Positions 48,336 to 60,839 of a stretch of DNA of 64,000 nucleotides are shown one piece after another. A program made the position numbers and the translations under genes. Position 1 is the first letter of the stretch; each line of letters opens with the position of its first letter. The notes below the pieces were generated by a model that saw only the letters and a list, made by a program, of their open reading frames with translations, did not search any database and was not told where the DNA came from. The stretch is from Deroplatys truncata (Eukaryota; Arthropoda; Insecta; Mantodea; Mantidae), in contig CM060979.1 of the NCBI GenBank assembly GCA_030765065.1, positions 21,977,001 to 22,041,000 of the forward strand. The letters are read 5' to 3'.

Positions 48336-49372
48336 ATACATTCTACACTCGATATTAAACAATGGCACACCTAGAGCACAAACAGAAGATTACTTAAAAC
48401 TAACAAAATTATGTCTGGACCAGAATTTCTTTTCATTCCATAACAAAATCTTTAAACAAACCACAGGCTTAACTATGGGAAACCCCCTTTCACCATTTTT
48501 AGCAGAACTATATATGAGCCATTTTGAATGCCATATTACTAAATCTTTCCCACATCTATTCAAAACCTGGTATAGATATGTAGATGATATTTTTGGTATT
48601 GTTCCAAAAAAACTTTCAGAAGATGCTTTGAAATTATTGAATTTACAAAAAAGATCTATTAAATTCACAATAAAAAATCTGATGTGTTACACTCACATGA
48701 CTTTCTCTACTCTTGTACAATCTATTTTTACAAACGCCTATTCTCCATATGCTTCATATTAATCGAGATATCGAGATGTCAATCTTATTTGTAATTTTCT
48801 TGTAGATGCTAGGGGAATATGGTAGCTTTTAAGCGATAGTCAAATATTTTATCGCTGGTTGCTATGTGGCGCATTCCATTCTCTTTGCATGTCCAGGACA
48901 TAAAAAAATGAATAACGAATTTGAGAAAAAGTATAAGTATTGGAAAATTTAAGGAAATAACAAGCAATATCTCGAAAACGGTTCACTCAACAAAAAAAAT
49001 GTATATGATATAAGTTGTGTATTTTAACGCGATCTACATTTTTTGTGTAGTAAAATTTGTCTATCTCTTATGGTTTACCAGTTATGCAAAAGTCGTTCAT
49101 AATGAAGAATACTTTTGGAGACATTCCCAGAAATTTCGAGATATACATTTCATTTCTCATGACATTATCTTAAACATATGATATTTTCATCAAAATCGTT
49201 AGAGCCATTTTTGAGAAAATTAAAATTTTCGAAAAATGTTCCATGTAAAGGGTAGTCTGGGGTGGGGGGATTTTCTTGAAAACCTTCGTGTCGCATCTCT
49301 GGAAGATACTGAACCTAAATACCAAGTTTGGTGCTTATCCGACTGTTCGTTTTTGAGTTATGCTGTTCACAG

Positions 49373-49406
<34 letters not shown>

Positions 49407-50560
49407 ACACACGGACATGTTTCCAAAAATGCTTTTTTTGGATTCAGGAGGTCTCAAAACATGTATTTCCGGTGAAATCTCGGTATCGAATTTTTGGGTG
49501 GAATGCAATACTTCCCCTACTTACTATACATAGTAGAGAAAGTAAAAAAGAAGAAAATGGCCAATTACCTTACCTAGACATCAGGATCACAGAAATAATG
49601 CACACAACAAACTAACGTTCGGCATTTACAGAAAACCAACTCACACAGAAAATTATATTAAAAACAATAGCTACAATCCTACAAGCCACAAACATGCAAT
49701 TTTAAATAGTATTACAAACAGGTTAGTACATATACCAATGGAGAGAGGAATACCAGAAAGAATACCAACACACTATCAACATAGCCACTATGAATGGATA
49801 CCAGAAAAAACAACAGATAAGAAGATAAAAAAGTTTGTAAGACAGAAATACATCCAACAAATGACTACTTTACTCGACAGCAAAAACCACAAGCATATAG
49901 GAAATTCACTTATCACCCTTGGACACATCATAAATTTCAAAGGATTTTCAAGAAATACAACATCACCCTGTCTCCACAGAATAACCACAATATACAGAAA
50001 CTACTATGCAACAGAACAAAAGATGCTATCCCCAACGATAAATCAGCTGGTATATATCAAATTGTTTGTAATGACTGTAACCTGGTATACATAGGAAGAA
50101 CCAAAAGAAATCTTGAAATAAGACTTAAAGAGCATATGAGATGCTTTTACCAAAAACAGCCAGATAAATCAGCAGTAGCACATCATTTCTGGTCTTTAAA
50201 CCATGATATCACTCCGAACATAAAACTCTTAAAACCGATCAATAGCAGCAATGAATTGGACATCTGGGAAAAAATACATATCTTCTAACACAGGAATCAC
50301 CTAATGAACTTTGAACTGCCGCCACCCAACAGCCTTTGGAGGTTCATCAGCCAGCACCAGAGAACACCACTAGCCACACACATCCCCCAGACAATGACCG
50401 GCAAAATCAGTTGAGGACATGCTGACGATGGGAGCAAACGTGTTGAAGTAAGAGCATTTTAGTGATGTAGTGTAACAACCTTCAACTCTCTTTATTTTAA
50501 ATTATGACACATCACTGTTACTAGCTTCTAAATCTTCAAAATTAGTCAATACATTAAAGG
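48336..50560 (+). mobile_element. Penelope-like element (RT plus GIY-YIG), split by RepA
   Basis: Reverse transcriptase part 48370-48677: GLTMGNPLSPFLAELYMSHF (motif with the conserved GxxxGxPLSP) and YRYVDDIFGI (catalytic Asp pair). The frame is cut just after IKFTI by RepA. It resumes at 49546 with EENGQLPYLDIRIT, the RT thumb and linker, with two frame breaks. The GIY-YIG endonuclease follows (AGIYQIVCNDCNLVYIGRT and KRNLEIRLKEHMRC, about 50040-50140), then HHFWSLNHDI and NFELPPPNSLWRF, ending near 50415. The layout RT then GIY-YIG with no LTR-type integrase is diagnostic for Penelope-like elements. Confidence 0.88.
48678..49545 (+). repeat. RepA copy 10 (young), inside the Penelope-like element
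   Basis: Full single-head copy from TCTGATGTGTTACACTCACA to CATAGTAGAGAAAGTAA, in A-runs at both sides, with the CA tract at 49374-49411. The host reading frame on each side fixes the insertion point to within a few bases. Confidence 0.92.
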
Positions 50561-50895
50561 TATTTGTTTTTGCTTGTGTATTTCTACTGGTGTTTACTGT
50601 TCTTTATAGTTTTTGGTATTGATTTTTGAGACAATATCCAGTTTTGAGTTGTATATAAACAAACTACAAATGATGTGTTGCCTAGAAAAAACAGTGTTCG
50701 ATGGAAGTGAAGGAGTTCAGGATGCACATTTGCTGGAATTGAATGATTTCTGCACAATATAGATCTAATGTGCCTATTATAAACAGGCATTTCTTAATTT
50801 TAAGTTTAAGAGAAAAACATGTTTTCATGTACATGTTAATAAATTTTTCAACTTTTTCATTGTGAGTTACAGAACATAATCAATATTTTGAACTA

Positions 50896-51661
50896 CCGTA
50901 TTTACACGAATCTAATGCACACCCAATATTTGAAACTTAAAATTATATATATATAAAAAAAAAGGTTTGTATCGAATGTAAAGCGCATCAATGACAGAAA
51001 ATAGGTGATAGGTATTTTATTTAAATTTATTTAATACAACAATGGATTAAACCCAGCCGCTGCATGAAATGATCCACCCATTCATGGCTAGCCTTAAACT
51101 CTGTTTTGGAATACCAAGAACTTCAGCCTCCTCTTCAGCTTTCTTTTGTATAGTGTCACTAGTCACAAGTTGTCCATTCTTTCTCCTTTCACACACAAAT
51201 TCCAATACTTTTTCTTCAACTTCAGGATGTCTTCCTTTGTGAGACCTGTAAATTTCTTTCTACTAGCTTTAGTAACAAATAATGGCAATTTTTGTTTTTG
51301 CCACAAGCGAACATTGCTCTCTGATACACTGAACTTCCTTCCTGCCTTTGTATTACCATTTTTTCAGCATAAAAGATTACTTTACGCTTCATAAGACGTT
51401 CTTCTCTGTTTGTCCTTGCCCTCCATATCGTAACTAAAAACGCTCAATAATAGGCCAATAATAAATGAGTGGCTAGTTTGGCGTGAGTTTCCGGATGCAT
51501 GTTAACTCCAGCAATCCATTGTGACGTAATAAACGAAAAGTTTGAATGAAGTTACTGGCATTCTATAGAACAGATTTACTCTCGAATCTAAAGTGGCAGC
51601 GAATTTAATGCGCACCAATTGAGTGCTACATTTGGCCAAAAAAAGTGCGCATTAAATACGG
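50896..51661 (-). mobile_element. pogo-type element, internally deleted
   Basis: TIRs CCGTATTTACACGAATCTAA and the complement ending GCGCATTAAATACGG, with TA on each side (50894-50895 and 51662-51663). On the - strand, decayed frames read KRKVIFYAEK near 51390 and FKASHEWVDHFMQRLGL near 51080. These correspond to the N-terminal DNA-binding part of pogo/Tigger transposases with a CENP-B-type HTH. The catalytic domain is absent. Confidence 0.7.
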
Positions 51662-51671
51662 TATTTAATAT

Positions 51672-52524
51672 TTTTACTTTCTCTACTACGTATAGTAAGT
51701 AGGGGAAGTATTGCATTCCACCCAAAAATTTGATACCAAGATTTCACCGGAAATACATGTTTTGAGGCCTCCTGAGTCCAAAAAAAGTATTTTTGGAAAC
51801 ATGTCCATGTGTGTGTCTCTCTGTGAACAGCATAACTCAGAAACGAACAGTCGGATAAACACCAAACTTGGTATTTAGGTTCAGTATCTTCCAGAGATGC
51901 GACACGAAGGTTTTCAAGAAAATCCCCCCACCCCAGATTACTCTTTACATGGAACATTTTTCGAAAATTTTAATTTTCTCAAAAATGGCTCTAACGATTT
52001 TGATTAAAATATCATATATTTAAGATACTTTCATGACAAATAAAACGTATATCTTGATTTTTCTGGAAATGTCTCCAAAAGTATTGTTCATTGTGAACGA
52101 CTTTTGCATAACTGGTAAACCATAAGAGATAGACAAAATTTTACTACACAAAAAATGTAGATCGCGTTAAAATACACAATTTATGTCATATACATGTTAT
52201 TTGTTGAGTGAACATTTTCGAGATATTGCTTGTTATTCCCTTAAATTTTCTAATACTTATACTTTTTCTCAAATGGGAATTCGTTATTCATTTTTATTTG
52301 TCCTGGTAATGCAAAGAGAATGGAATACTCCACATAGCAACCAACTCTTAAAATATTTGACTATCGCTTAAAGCCTACCATATTCCCCTTGCATCTACAA
52401 GAAAATTAGCAATAACATTAACATCTCGATATCGCGATTAACATGAAGCATATGGAGAATAAGCGTTTGTAAAAATAGTTTGTACAAGAGTAGAGAAAGT
52501 CATGTGAGTGTAACACATAAAATT
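51672..52524 (-). repeat. RepA copy 11 (young)
   Basis: Complete - copy from TTTTACTTTCTCTACTACGT to GTAGAGAAAGTCATGTGAG and TAACACATAAAATTT. It begins about 10 bp beyond the pogo-type element and lies in the last intron, about 320 bp before the final exon. Confidence 0.87.
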
Positions 52525-52841
52525 TCAGGCTACTAAGTTATGAACTGTAGCCCAAGGTGTATTTTAAATGTGAAAAATGCTGAACTGAGAAAAATGGAGC
52601 TTAAAGTTAAACACTTTGCTTTACCTAAATGGCACAGGACCAATTAAATAGGCCATTTGTGGCTTTAAAGTCATTAATATTAATATGCCATTTGTAGCAT
52701 GAAAATATAAGTCAATAAAATTGCAAAAAACCAAAAATAGGACATTTTAACATTGTTTGCTAAATTTCACAAATATATTGCCTTAATTTCATTGTCTTTG
52801 AAATTATAATATTCCTTAACGCTTCTTTGTTATGTTTGCAG

Positions 52842-54867
52842 ATGTATGCAGTGCAGATGTTTATTTGCTTCTCCACTTGGCCTACAGACTCATCTTGTTG
52901 CAACTCATGTGAAGCATGTTTTTAAATGTGACGTGTGTCCAATTGCATGCTTCAGCACACAGACTCTGCGTGAACATAAAATGAACACTCACGGACAGTC
53001 AGCATTATCCACACATTCATATCAGCAATGTCAGCTGTGTCCTGACAGGCTCATTCCAAAGCATAAAATATTATCCCATGTCACTGAACACTCCTCTTAT
53101 CCTGCGGTCCGTGTATATGTGTTTAAATGTAACACTTGCTCTCAGTATACGCTTAAGAAAGCAGACTTTGCCACTCATAAATCTAATTGTCGCATGGAAA
53201 ATATTAAGGCACAGGGTCAAGTGAATAAATCCAACATGCTTACGAACAAATATTTTGTAGGTAAGAGCTCTAATCAAAAGAATATTTTTAAAGTATTCTG
53301 TGAAGTGCCTCAGCCTAACAATAATATGAAAATTTCATTTACTCCCAAACCCATTGTACAAAAAGTGAATGTTAACAAAGTACTTTTGACGGATCCAGAA
53401 CCAAAGGAAATGCAACCCAGATCAATGGTCTCAAGCAAGGGTGTGAACAAATTGCAATTTAAAGATTCAGAGGGAAAAATAGTATTATCCAAATTTTCAT
53501 TGTTGAAAGGAAAGTCTTTGGTGCCTGCTGAAGATAAAGGGTCATTGCTAATGAAAAGGGAACAGATATATCTATCAGATAAGTCTAAGAAATCCAAGCA
53601 ACATGATTCTAGTGGTGCATCTGTTAGTAAAGTTGATAAGAGGGACAAAGAACAAGAGGCAACATTTTCAAGAGCAGAAGAGGAACCAGAAACTTCTGAA
53701 AACCCTGTTTCTGCTGTTGAAGGTGTAGGCAAAGTTGACAACGTCGCAATTAAGACAAAGAAAATAATACAGTCATGTGCAGTATGTAGTAAAACTATTC
53801 CTTATTATGTGCAGTCGCCGATCAAAGCAAGACTACCTGTTATTTGTGGTACTTGTTCTCGGGACCATGCTTTTGTTAGGAAAGCAGGGAAGTTATTAAT
53901 AGTCCCTAAGAAATCTTTAGCAAACTTTATGAAAATGTCTGATGTTGTAATCAACGGGAAAATGAAAGAGGCACCTGAGAAAAAAGCAGTAAACAGTAAT
54001 GGCGATGCAGATAGAAACACAGCTGTTAACAGCATTATATGCCCTTTGTGTGATATGCATATATCAATGGAATATGATAAAATAGGAGAGCACTACAGAG
54101 AAAGACACCCAGAACGTAAATTTCTTTTCCCACTAGCGTATAAATTAAAGATAAGTAACACCTTAATGAACGTTTCTTCTCCCAGTGATGGTGATATAAA
54201 CCTGCCGAGGGACATTCCGAAAGAGTCTTCAAATGCAGCGAGTGAGAATGATTTAAGAAAAGATGGCCAGTTCAGTAAACGCAGTTTAGATAATGACGAC
54301 AAACAGAACGATGGCAATTCAGAATCTAAACGAAAGAAGAAAAGTTCATTAAATCTAACAGAGACTGATAATGGAAAAGCTGTGGACAGCGGAGAGGAAC
54401 TTCCATTACCTGAATCTGGAGAGCGTAAGTTTATTTGTTTCAAATGTAAATATACAGATAGAAATGAGAAATCCTTTCGAGAGCACATAATGAAGCACAG
54501 AACTGATGACAATGCGTATCAGTGTATGGAATGTGGTATGTGTTTTGTTGTAAGACCTTCATTTGAGAAGCATCTTTTCATCTGGCATCGGATAAAGGAT
54601 GCTGAAGCGTATATACAAGCTAACGACTGCTGTGATCGTTCAGTAAGGGAAGAGAGTCCAGAGGACTTTGACAGCCTTTATTCATTTGATGAAGATGAAG
54701 AAGGTATGCAAGACAGCCTCACAGAGAACCAATGCCGAGTTTGTAAAGAAGTGTTTGAAAACCCTTCACAGCTCAATTTACACTTCCGTACACATGGTAT
54801 GGCTTTTTTGCTTATGAAAAGAAGAGAAATTAGACAGACAGGTAGTACAAGCAATGTGAAATTGTAA
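52842..54867 (+). CDS. ZNF532/592/687-family zinc-finger protein, last exon
   Basis: Terminal exon with acceptor TATGTTTGCAG; its first base completes a split Arg codon. It gives 674 residues and a TAA stop. Fingers in order: CMQCRCLF..H-x4-H (52843-52908), CDVCPIACF..H-x4-H (about 52927-52993), a short CQLCPDR..H-x3-H motif (about 53029), CNTCSQY..HKSNC (about 53125-53180), a C-x2-C pair plus a second C-x2-C pair (53776-53856), CPLCDMH..H-x4-H (about 54040-54105), CFKCKYTD..H-x3-H and CMECGMCF..H-x4-H joined in tandem (54438-54590), and a final CRVCKEVF..H-x3-H (about 54733-54795). Between them are long Lys/Ser-rich linkers and an acidic patch (EESPEDFDSLYSFDEDEEG). Likely a nuclear DNA- or chromatin-binding regulator. 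The ATG at 52846 is internal, not the true start. Confidence 0.9.
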
Positions 54868-55110
54868 TTATCATATGTTTTATATTTCAGATTAATGGAG
54901 TTTTGGGCATGATATCAGTGTTTGCCATAAGATGTACTAGTATCTTAAGTGGAATACAGCATTTGTGCCATGGGAATTGTGTTGTAGCCAGCTTTCTACT
55001 TGATAGATGGATTTGTGTGGTAAATGTATTCAGCAATGGAACTGTAAACATCATTTGCAACTGCTGAATGATTGAACCGAAACAAAAATAAATACATATA
55101 CTTGCATAAA
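54868..55110 (+). other. 3' UTR with poly(A) signal
   Basis: After the stop at 54865-54867 a short non-coding stretch leads to AATAAA at 55087-55092, 220 bp downstream. This fits a compact 3' UTR for the zinc-finger gene. The exact cleavage site cannot be read. Confidence 0.55.
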
Positions 55111-55564
55111 TCCTATTTTATTCAAATGTGCCAATCCATTGGTTCCGCCGCTAAACACAAATCATTGCAATTATATACAACACCGATTTTTAAATTATAT
55201 TTAGAGTTGATAACTAGTATTAATAGAGAAAGTTTGCATTGATTTTCAATACAGAGGTTGTAAAAATACTGTATTGGCCTGAATATAAGACATCCTCTAA
55301 CAAAAGATGACCCTGAATTTTTGGAAGGTTTTCACAATAAAAATTACTTAAATAAGGAATGCAATAACAATTATTTACAATTGAAAATCCCTGGTTTTTA
55401 TTTATTCTGCACAAATTGAGTGATAAGCATATTAATTTCATAAAATTTCCTTGTCTTTGGTGCTATGAATGTTTTCCTTGGCGTGCCAGCGTTCATAAAC
55501 TTTTGTCAATGTCGTACATTACACTCAGAAACAGTGAACTTCATCACATCCTGTGTGTTATTAG

Positions 55565-57799
55565 CAGGGCTAGGATTTATATCTAGTAAAAATGGCTAAA
55601 TATGTACATACATATGGGCTAAAAATTCTCAAAATGTGTAGTAAAATATGGGCTAAAAATACATAATCATTTTATCAAAATATAGACTATATGTATACAT
55701 GCCGTATAAAAATTTAAAGGAAACTCGCAAAACAATAGTTTAGCCATCTTACATTTTTAATTGACTGTTGCTACAATTTTTTTTTTTGAGGGGGGGGACA
55801 CATCTTAATCTTTTAATGAGAATTGTCTATTTGTGAAGCAGTGGGTTAAAAATACTTTTAAATTTTCAAAACTGAAGCAAACTGCATCTGTTGTTTCTTA
55901 AAATTGCTTTGTACTCACTGAAACTCCCCTCAACTCTGCAAGAAGTTATAGGGACGATTCTAAACCTTGCAACATCTTCAGGAGCTAAATGCACATCAAG
56001 TTTCATGCTTGATTCACCACTTAAAATTGCACTAATTTTGCACACATCATTATATCCTGGATTCTTGGCTAGCACTATGTTTAACTTCCTTTTGCAACTT
56101 CTCCAACCTTTCCACTGCAGCAGTTGAAACATTCAGTCACTTTCCTTACAATGGCAAGGCTTTTGGGCGCAGTGGTTTGTTGCTTTTCGAGAGCATTTAA
56201 TGCTGTTGTGATACAGGAGAAGTTTACTTGGATGTAAGTTATGTTTTCACTGTTTTGTCACCAACAACTGACTTGCAGATTCAATTGAAGCAGCTGCTGT
56301 CATAGTTTAAAACACTTAACACATTTTTGATGGCTTCAATGTTAACAGCATGGTATGCTACTGCCTTCAACCATGTTCCCTATCGATTATGTTTGGTAGT
56401 GGCATATCAGGGTACTGTCTCTCAGAATCCGAATCCTGTTAGGGGCCTTCAGAAACACTTTGTTCACTGAAGATATTAAGAGGTCCTCTTAGAATGGCCA
56501 GCTGAAATAAGTTCTATATACCAATGAAGGGCATGAGTGTGCAAGTGAAGGGAATTGTCCTGGGATATATTACTTTCAATGCTTCACCAGCTTTGACCAT
56601 ATACAGAGCTGCATCACTCAGAAACATGAGCACTTTTTCATATCTAATACCATTTGGCCATAGAATTGCCATGACATCTTTGAACAATTTGGCTATGCTC
56701 TTATTTCATTTATCCAAGACCTCACATGTTAACAAAACAGGCTTGTAAGGCATTATCATTAAATTGATGACATTATTCACAATCATTCTCCCTGCGCTGT
56801 CTGTTGTCTCATTAAGTGATACCGTATTGGAGTGTCTTGCATAGATTTTCTTATTTCTCGCAGTGTTTCTTCATAGATAAATGGTGCATAAATCTTCCTT
56901 AATGCTGAGTGGTCTGGTATACACTGTACTGTGCATTTTTCCAGGAACTCTTTAATTATGGGTTGTCTAACTTGAGTGGTGTATCTGTGGTGGTAAGAGC
57001 TCGACAAAGGTCCTTACTAAATTCACTCTTCACATTCCGTTGCATATCTCATAGAAATATTTATTTTTCCTTGTTTTTTAACTTATTGCTGGCCTTGTGT
57101 TTTTCTGTTGAAATGTTGCACTAGATATTGCTGAGAACTAGAGACTGTTTTATGGTAGGCATTACAAAACATTACCATCTGTTGATAGTCCTTCGTTCAG
57201 AATATCACTTAATACAATCATAATTTTAAAAATGAGGGCTTACGATCTGGTGGCATTTTAATTATTTAGTGCACCAAATGGACAACACATTGAAGATACA
57301 CTCAAAACTCATACACAAGTGTTTAGGTTTGTGATGAACTGAATAGAACAGGTTAACATTGGCACTAATGCTTTGCTAATTACTTGAACCAGACCTACTG
57401 TGGTCAGGTATAAGAAATTCTATTGTCATGTGTGCTAACTGATAGGGCCAAAGTTGAGGCCCAGCAATAAACAGAAGGATGTGCATACCACATAACTTGT
57501 TTTAAACGTTTCCTAGAAATTAAAGAATCTAGCTTTGAAATGCGGTTGCTAATAAAGTAAACTTTCAACAATTATCTTACAAGAACTTTAAAACCATCAA
57601 ATATGGAATGTATTTAAAATAAAATGTACAATTATGCAAATATGTGCGAGTGTTTCTAACGTGTGTAAAACTATATACTATACCCTGAAATATGGACCAA
57701 TATGGAAAATCAAATATCCTAATTCATAAACATATAACAAAATTTTGACTTTAACTAATGTAAATACAAATATGTACTTACATAAAAATCCTAGCCCTG
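55565..57799 (-). mobile_element. hAT transposon, degenerate
   Basis: TIRs CAGGGCTAGGATTTATAT and the complement ending AAAAATCCTAGCCCTG. The flanking 8 bp are GTTATTAG (55557-55564) and GTTATTAT (57800-57807), the length expected for hAT target duplications. The - strand coding remnants are FLEKCTVQCIPDHSALRKIY (56783-57007, central region) and VARFRIVPITSCRVEGSFSE (55866-56132, C-terminal dimerisation region). Frames are broken throughout. It starts 470 bp after the zinc-finger gene's poly(A) signal. Confidence 0.88.
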
Positions 57800-57807
57800 G
57801 TTATTAT

Positions 57808-58530
57808 TAAGTTTTGCTTCACACAAAATCTCTAATTTGACATTCATAATTCTTCTCTCTCCTTAATTCAACTGATGTGATGAAGATGCTCTCCTTGCTA
57901 CTTTATCTGTCATGACTAGAACACTTACCACAACTGAATGTATTAATGCAAGCCAAGCAACAATAGATTACATCAGAAGTAATTGTCAAATCTTGAGAAA
58001 TTCCAATTTATTTGTGACCTTGAGTTCAGCTGCACAGTGGTGTTGACTCCTACTATTCATGTAGTACATTCCTTCACAAAAATGAGCCTCTTTAAATATT
58101 AGGCTGCACATATAAAACAGTTAGTTTTTAAAAGCACATTTTAAATTAAAAAAAAACATTGTCCTATATTCGGGCTAATATGGTACTTGATGTCCCTAAA
58201 ATTATAAGATATTTTTCCTGTCTGCGACTGTGAAACAAATGCAGAGTGAAAATATAACCGTCTTACATCTTTTATTTGTTATTATTTCTATAGAATATTA
58301 GCTATTGTCATACCGAAGACTTTCTGTAACAGTGTTTGTGGCAAAGTTATAAAGTAAAGATAAAAGGCAATAGTTAAATACTCGCTTTGGAGTGAAGGGG
58401 CCCTGCTTATTTATAATTTTATCATCACTCAGAGGATTTCAGCACATCTCGTTACCTTTACTTTTGTTACTGGCCTTTTTTTATTTGATATTATGTCTTA
58501 ACTGCCTGCTTAGGGAGACACCTAACTAAC
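57808..58530. other. No gene seen
   Basis: AT-rich intergenic sequence without a supported feature. Confidence 0.3.
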
Positions 58531-58534
58531 ACTA

Positions 58535-59069
58535 TGAACCGGCTGCGCAGTGCTTTTCCTGTCCGCATTCTCAGTGCTCGTTGCCGTCTGCTGCTATCAT
58601 AGAAAGGTGCGGATGAAACCACACAACATTTTTAAAACTACTTTTAAAGGCTTTACTTAACAATTTATGAAAGTGTGTTTGAGGACAGAATTATTAGTAG
58701 AGATTTGTGGCCTCTTCTTCCCCTGACCTAACCCCCTTCGATTTCTATCTCTGAGGTAACTTAAAACAAAGTGTACAAGACAAACCCACACATCCTGTAA
58801 GAATTAAAACAAAATGTCCGCCAGGAAATTGCCAGCATTTCTCAACGTGAACTATGGCAAGTGATGGATAGTTTCCTCAAGAGGTGCCAAAAATGTATGG
58901 ACAATGACGGTGGCCAGTTTCAAAATCTTCTTTCATAAAGTTGGTAAGTAAAGCCTTTAAAAGTAGTTTTAAAAATGTTGTATGGTTTCATCCATGCCTT
59001 TCTATGATAGTGGCAGACGGCAACGAGCGCCGAGGACGTGGACAGGAAAAACACGGCGCAGCCAGTTTG
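58535..59069 (+). mobile_element. Foldback-type Tc1/mariner-related element with ~130-bp TIRs
   Basis: 58535-58665 pairs with 58935-59069 (for example ACTTTTAAAGGCTTTACTTA against its complement, and the TGTCCGC / GACAGG termini). TA lies on both sides. The + strand between the arms keeps a transposase C-terminal remnant: DLWPPLPPDLTPFDFYL and, in another frame, a FLKRCQKCMDNDGGQFQNL-like end. This matches DUF4817-type transposases. Confidence 0.75.
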
Positions 59070-59461
59070 TAGTTTTTTGGCTCTCTCTGTACCTTACTCA
59101 AAATCCACAAAATGACTGTGTCTGCTTTCACTGAAGGTGATGCAAGATGCCCTACACAAATCGCAATATGTGATGCAGTTGTGCAAGGGATGAACTTTGA
59201 AGATAATTTAAAATACTATCATCTCTTTTAACATTCTTTCTAGATTCTTCACATTGGAGAATTTCTGTAACAAATTATAATCAGCTTACCACTCCCCTCA
59301 CCTTCAAGCACATCCCAACCTGCTGTATATGCATCTTCAGAAAAATATCATTCAAGAGAAAGAAAAAGAGAGAGACAAAGAAATACATTTTACTGATGTT
59401 TGGATGAAACATCCATACTGGTAATGCTATAATGTATATTCCCCAAAAGTGGGCAGCACAT

Positions 59462-60236
59462 TTTTACTTTCTCTACTACATACCTTTAGTAAGCATGGAA
59501 ATTTTGCATTACACCCAAAAGTTTGATAAGGTTTCACCAGAAATACACATTTTGTGATCCCCTGAATCCAAAAGCAGCACAGAGGGAGAGAGAGGGGGGG
59601 GGGAAGGGAGAGAGAGAGAGAGAGAGAGGGTGTGGTTAAAGGTGTGTGTCGACAGCATAACTCAAAAACAAAATATCATACTTAGTATCAAGTTCAGTGT
59701 GTTTCAAGGGTGTAACATGAATATTTTCAAGAAAATCCTGCAGCCCAAACCATCCTTTGCAAGGAAACAATTTTATTATGTTTGGTTTTCTCAAAATGGC
59801 ACTAACAATTTTTATTAAAATAATGTATGTTTAAGATATTTGCGTGACAAATAAAAGGTATATCTTGAATTTTCTGGGAATAGCTGTAAAGACCTCTTCA
59901 TTCTGAATGACTTTTGTATAATTGGTAAACCGTAAGAGATACACAAAATCTTGCTAAATGAAAAATACAGGTTTTGTTATAGTACACTATTTATGTCAAA
60001 TGAAAATTTTTGTAGCTTTAACCATTTCCAAGATATTCTTAGTTATTGGTTTGAATTTTCAAGTTTTTTTCTCGTGACTTCCTTACCTTTGGTATCCTTC
60101 TTATATGAAACATAATGTGAAATGAAAGTTTATATCGATAAACAAGGAATGTGACAGAATAAGTTTTTGTATGAATAGTTTGTAGAAGAGTGAGAGAAGA
60201 AAGTCATGTGAATGCAACATATCAAATTTTTCACTT
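59462..60236 (-). repeat. RepA, old subfamily, with (GA)n in place of the CA tract
   Basis: Starts TTTTTACTTTCTCTACTACA and follows the old body order. At the position where young copies have a CA/TG run it has a GA-rich run (59580-59630). It ends with GAAAGTCATGTGAATGC and CATATCAAATTTTT. Confidence 0.7.
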
Positions 60237-60835
60237 TCTCTACTACTTATTTTTAGAAGTAGAGGAATAGAGATTCTATATCAAGATTTCGCTGGAAATA
60301 CATGTTTTAAGACACTCTGAATAAAAAAGAGCATATTTAGAAAAAACTGTATCTGTCTGTCTGCAGACATCATAACTCATATACAAAAAGCCAGCATCTT
60401 ACAAGGATATGACACAAAGATTTTAAAGAAAATCCCCACTCCAAACTCTCCTTTACATGATTTTGATTAAAATAGCATACATTTAACATATTTACATGAT
60501 AAATAAAATGTATATCTTGAATTTTCTGGGAATGTTCTGTGAAGTCTTTTTTATTCAGAAGGTATTTTGTATAATGAGTAAACTATAAGAAATAGACAAA
60601 ATCATACCACACAAAAAATGTAGACCTCTTTAAAACGACAACATTTATTTCAAATAACTTCCTGTGCCATCAGCCATTTCTGAGGTACATATTTATTGAT
60701 TTGAATTTTTCAATACTTTTGTCATTTATTTAAAGTGCTGTGGGTATTAAGTTGTTTCTCACAATGTCATGGAGAGAGTATGGAATTTCAAGGCTAGTAT
60801 GACGGTAACTAGATAGGTATTGAAATAAAAAATAA
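60233..60835 (-). repeat. RepA, old subfamily, second copy head-to-tail
   Basis: Begins TTTTTCACTTTCTCTACTAC immediately after the previous copy and follows the same order. It continues to GTCATTTATTTAAAGTGCTG and the old-type tail. Confidence 0.65.
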
Positions 60836-60839
60836 TGAA

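Noticed and set aside
52846..52848. ATG at the start of the long zinc-finger frame as the gene's start codon
   Set aside because: It lies one codon inside the first finger (the preceding Cys is needed), just after a good splice acceptor whose phase matches the upstream exon.
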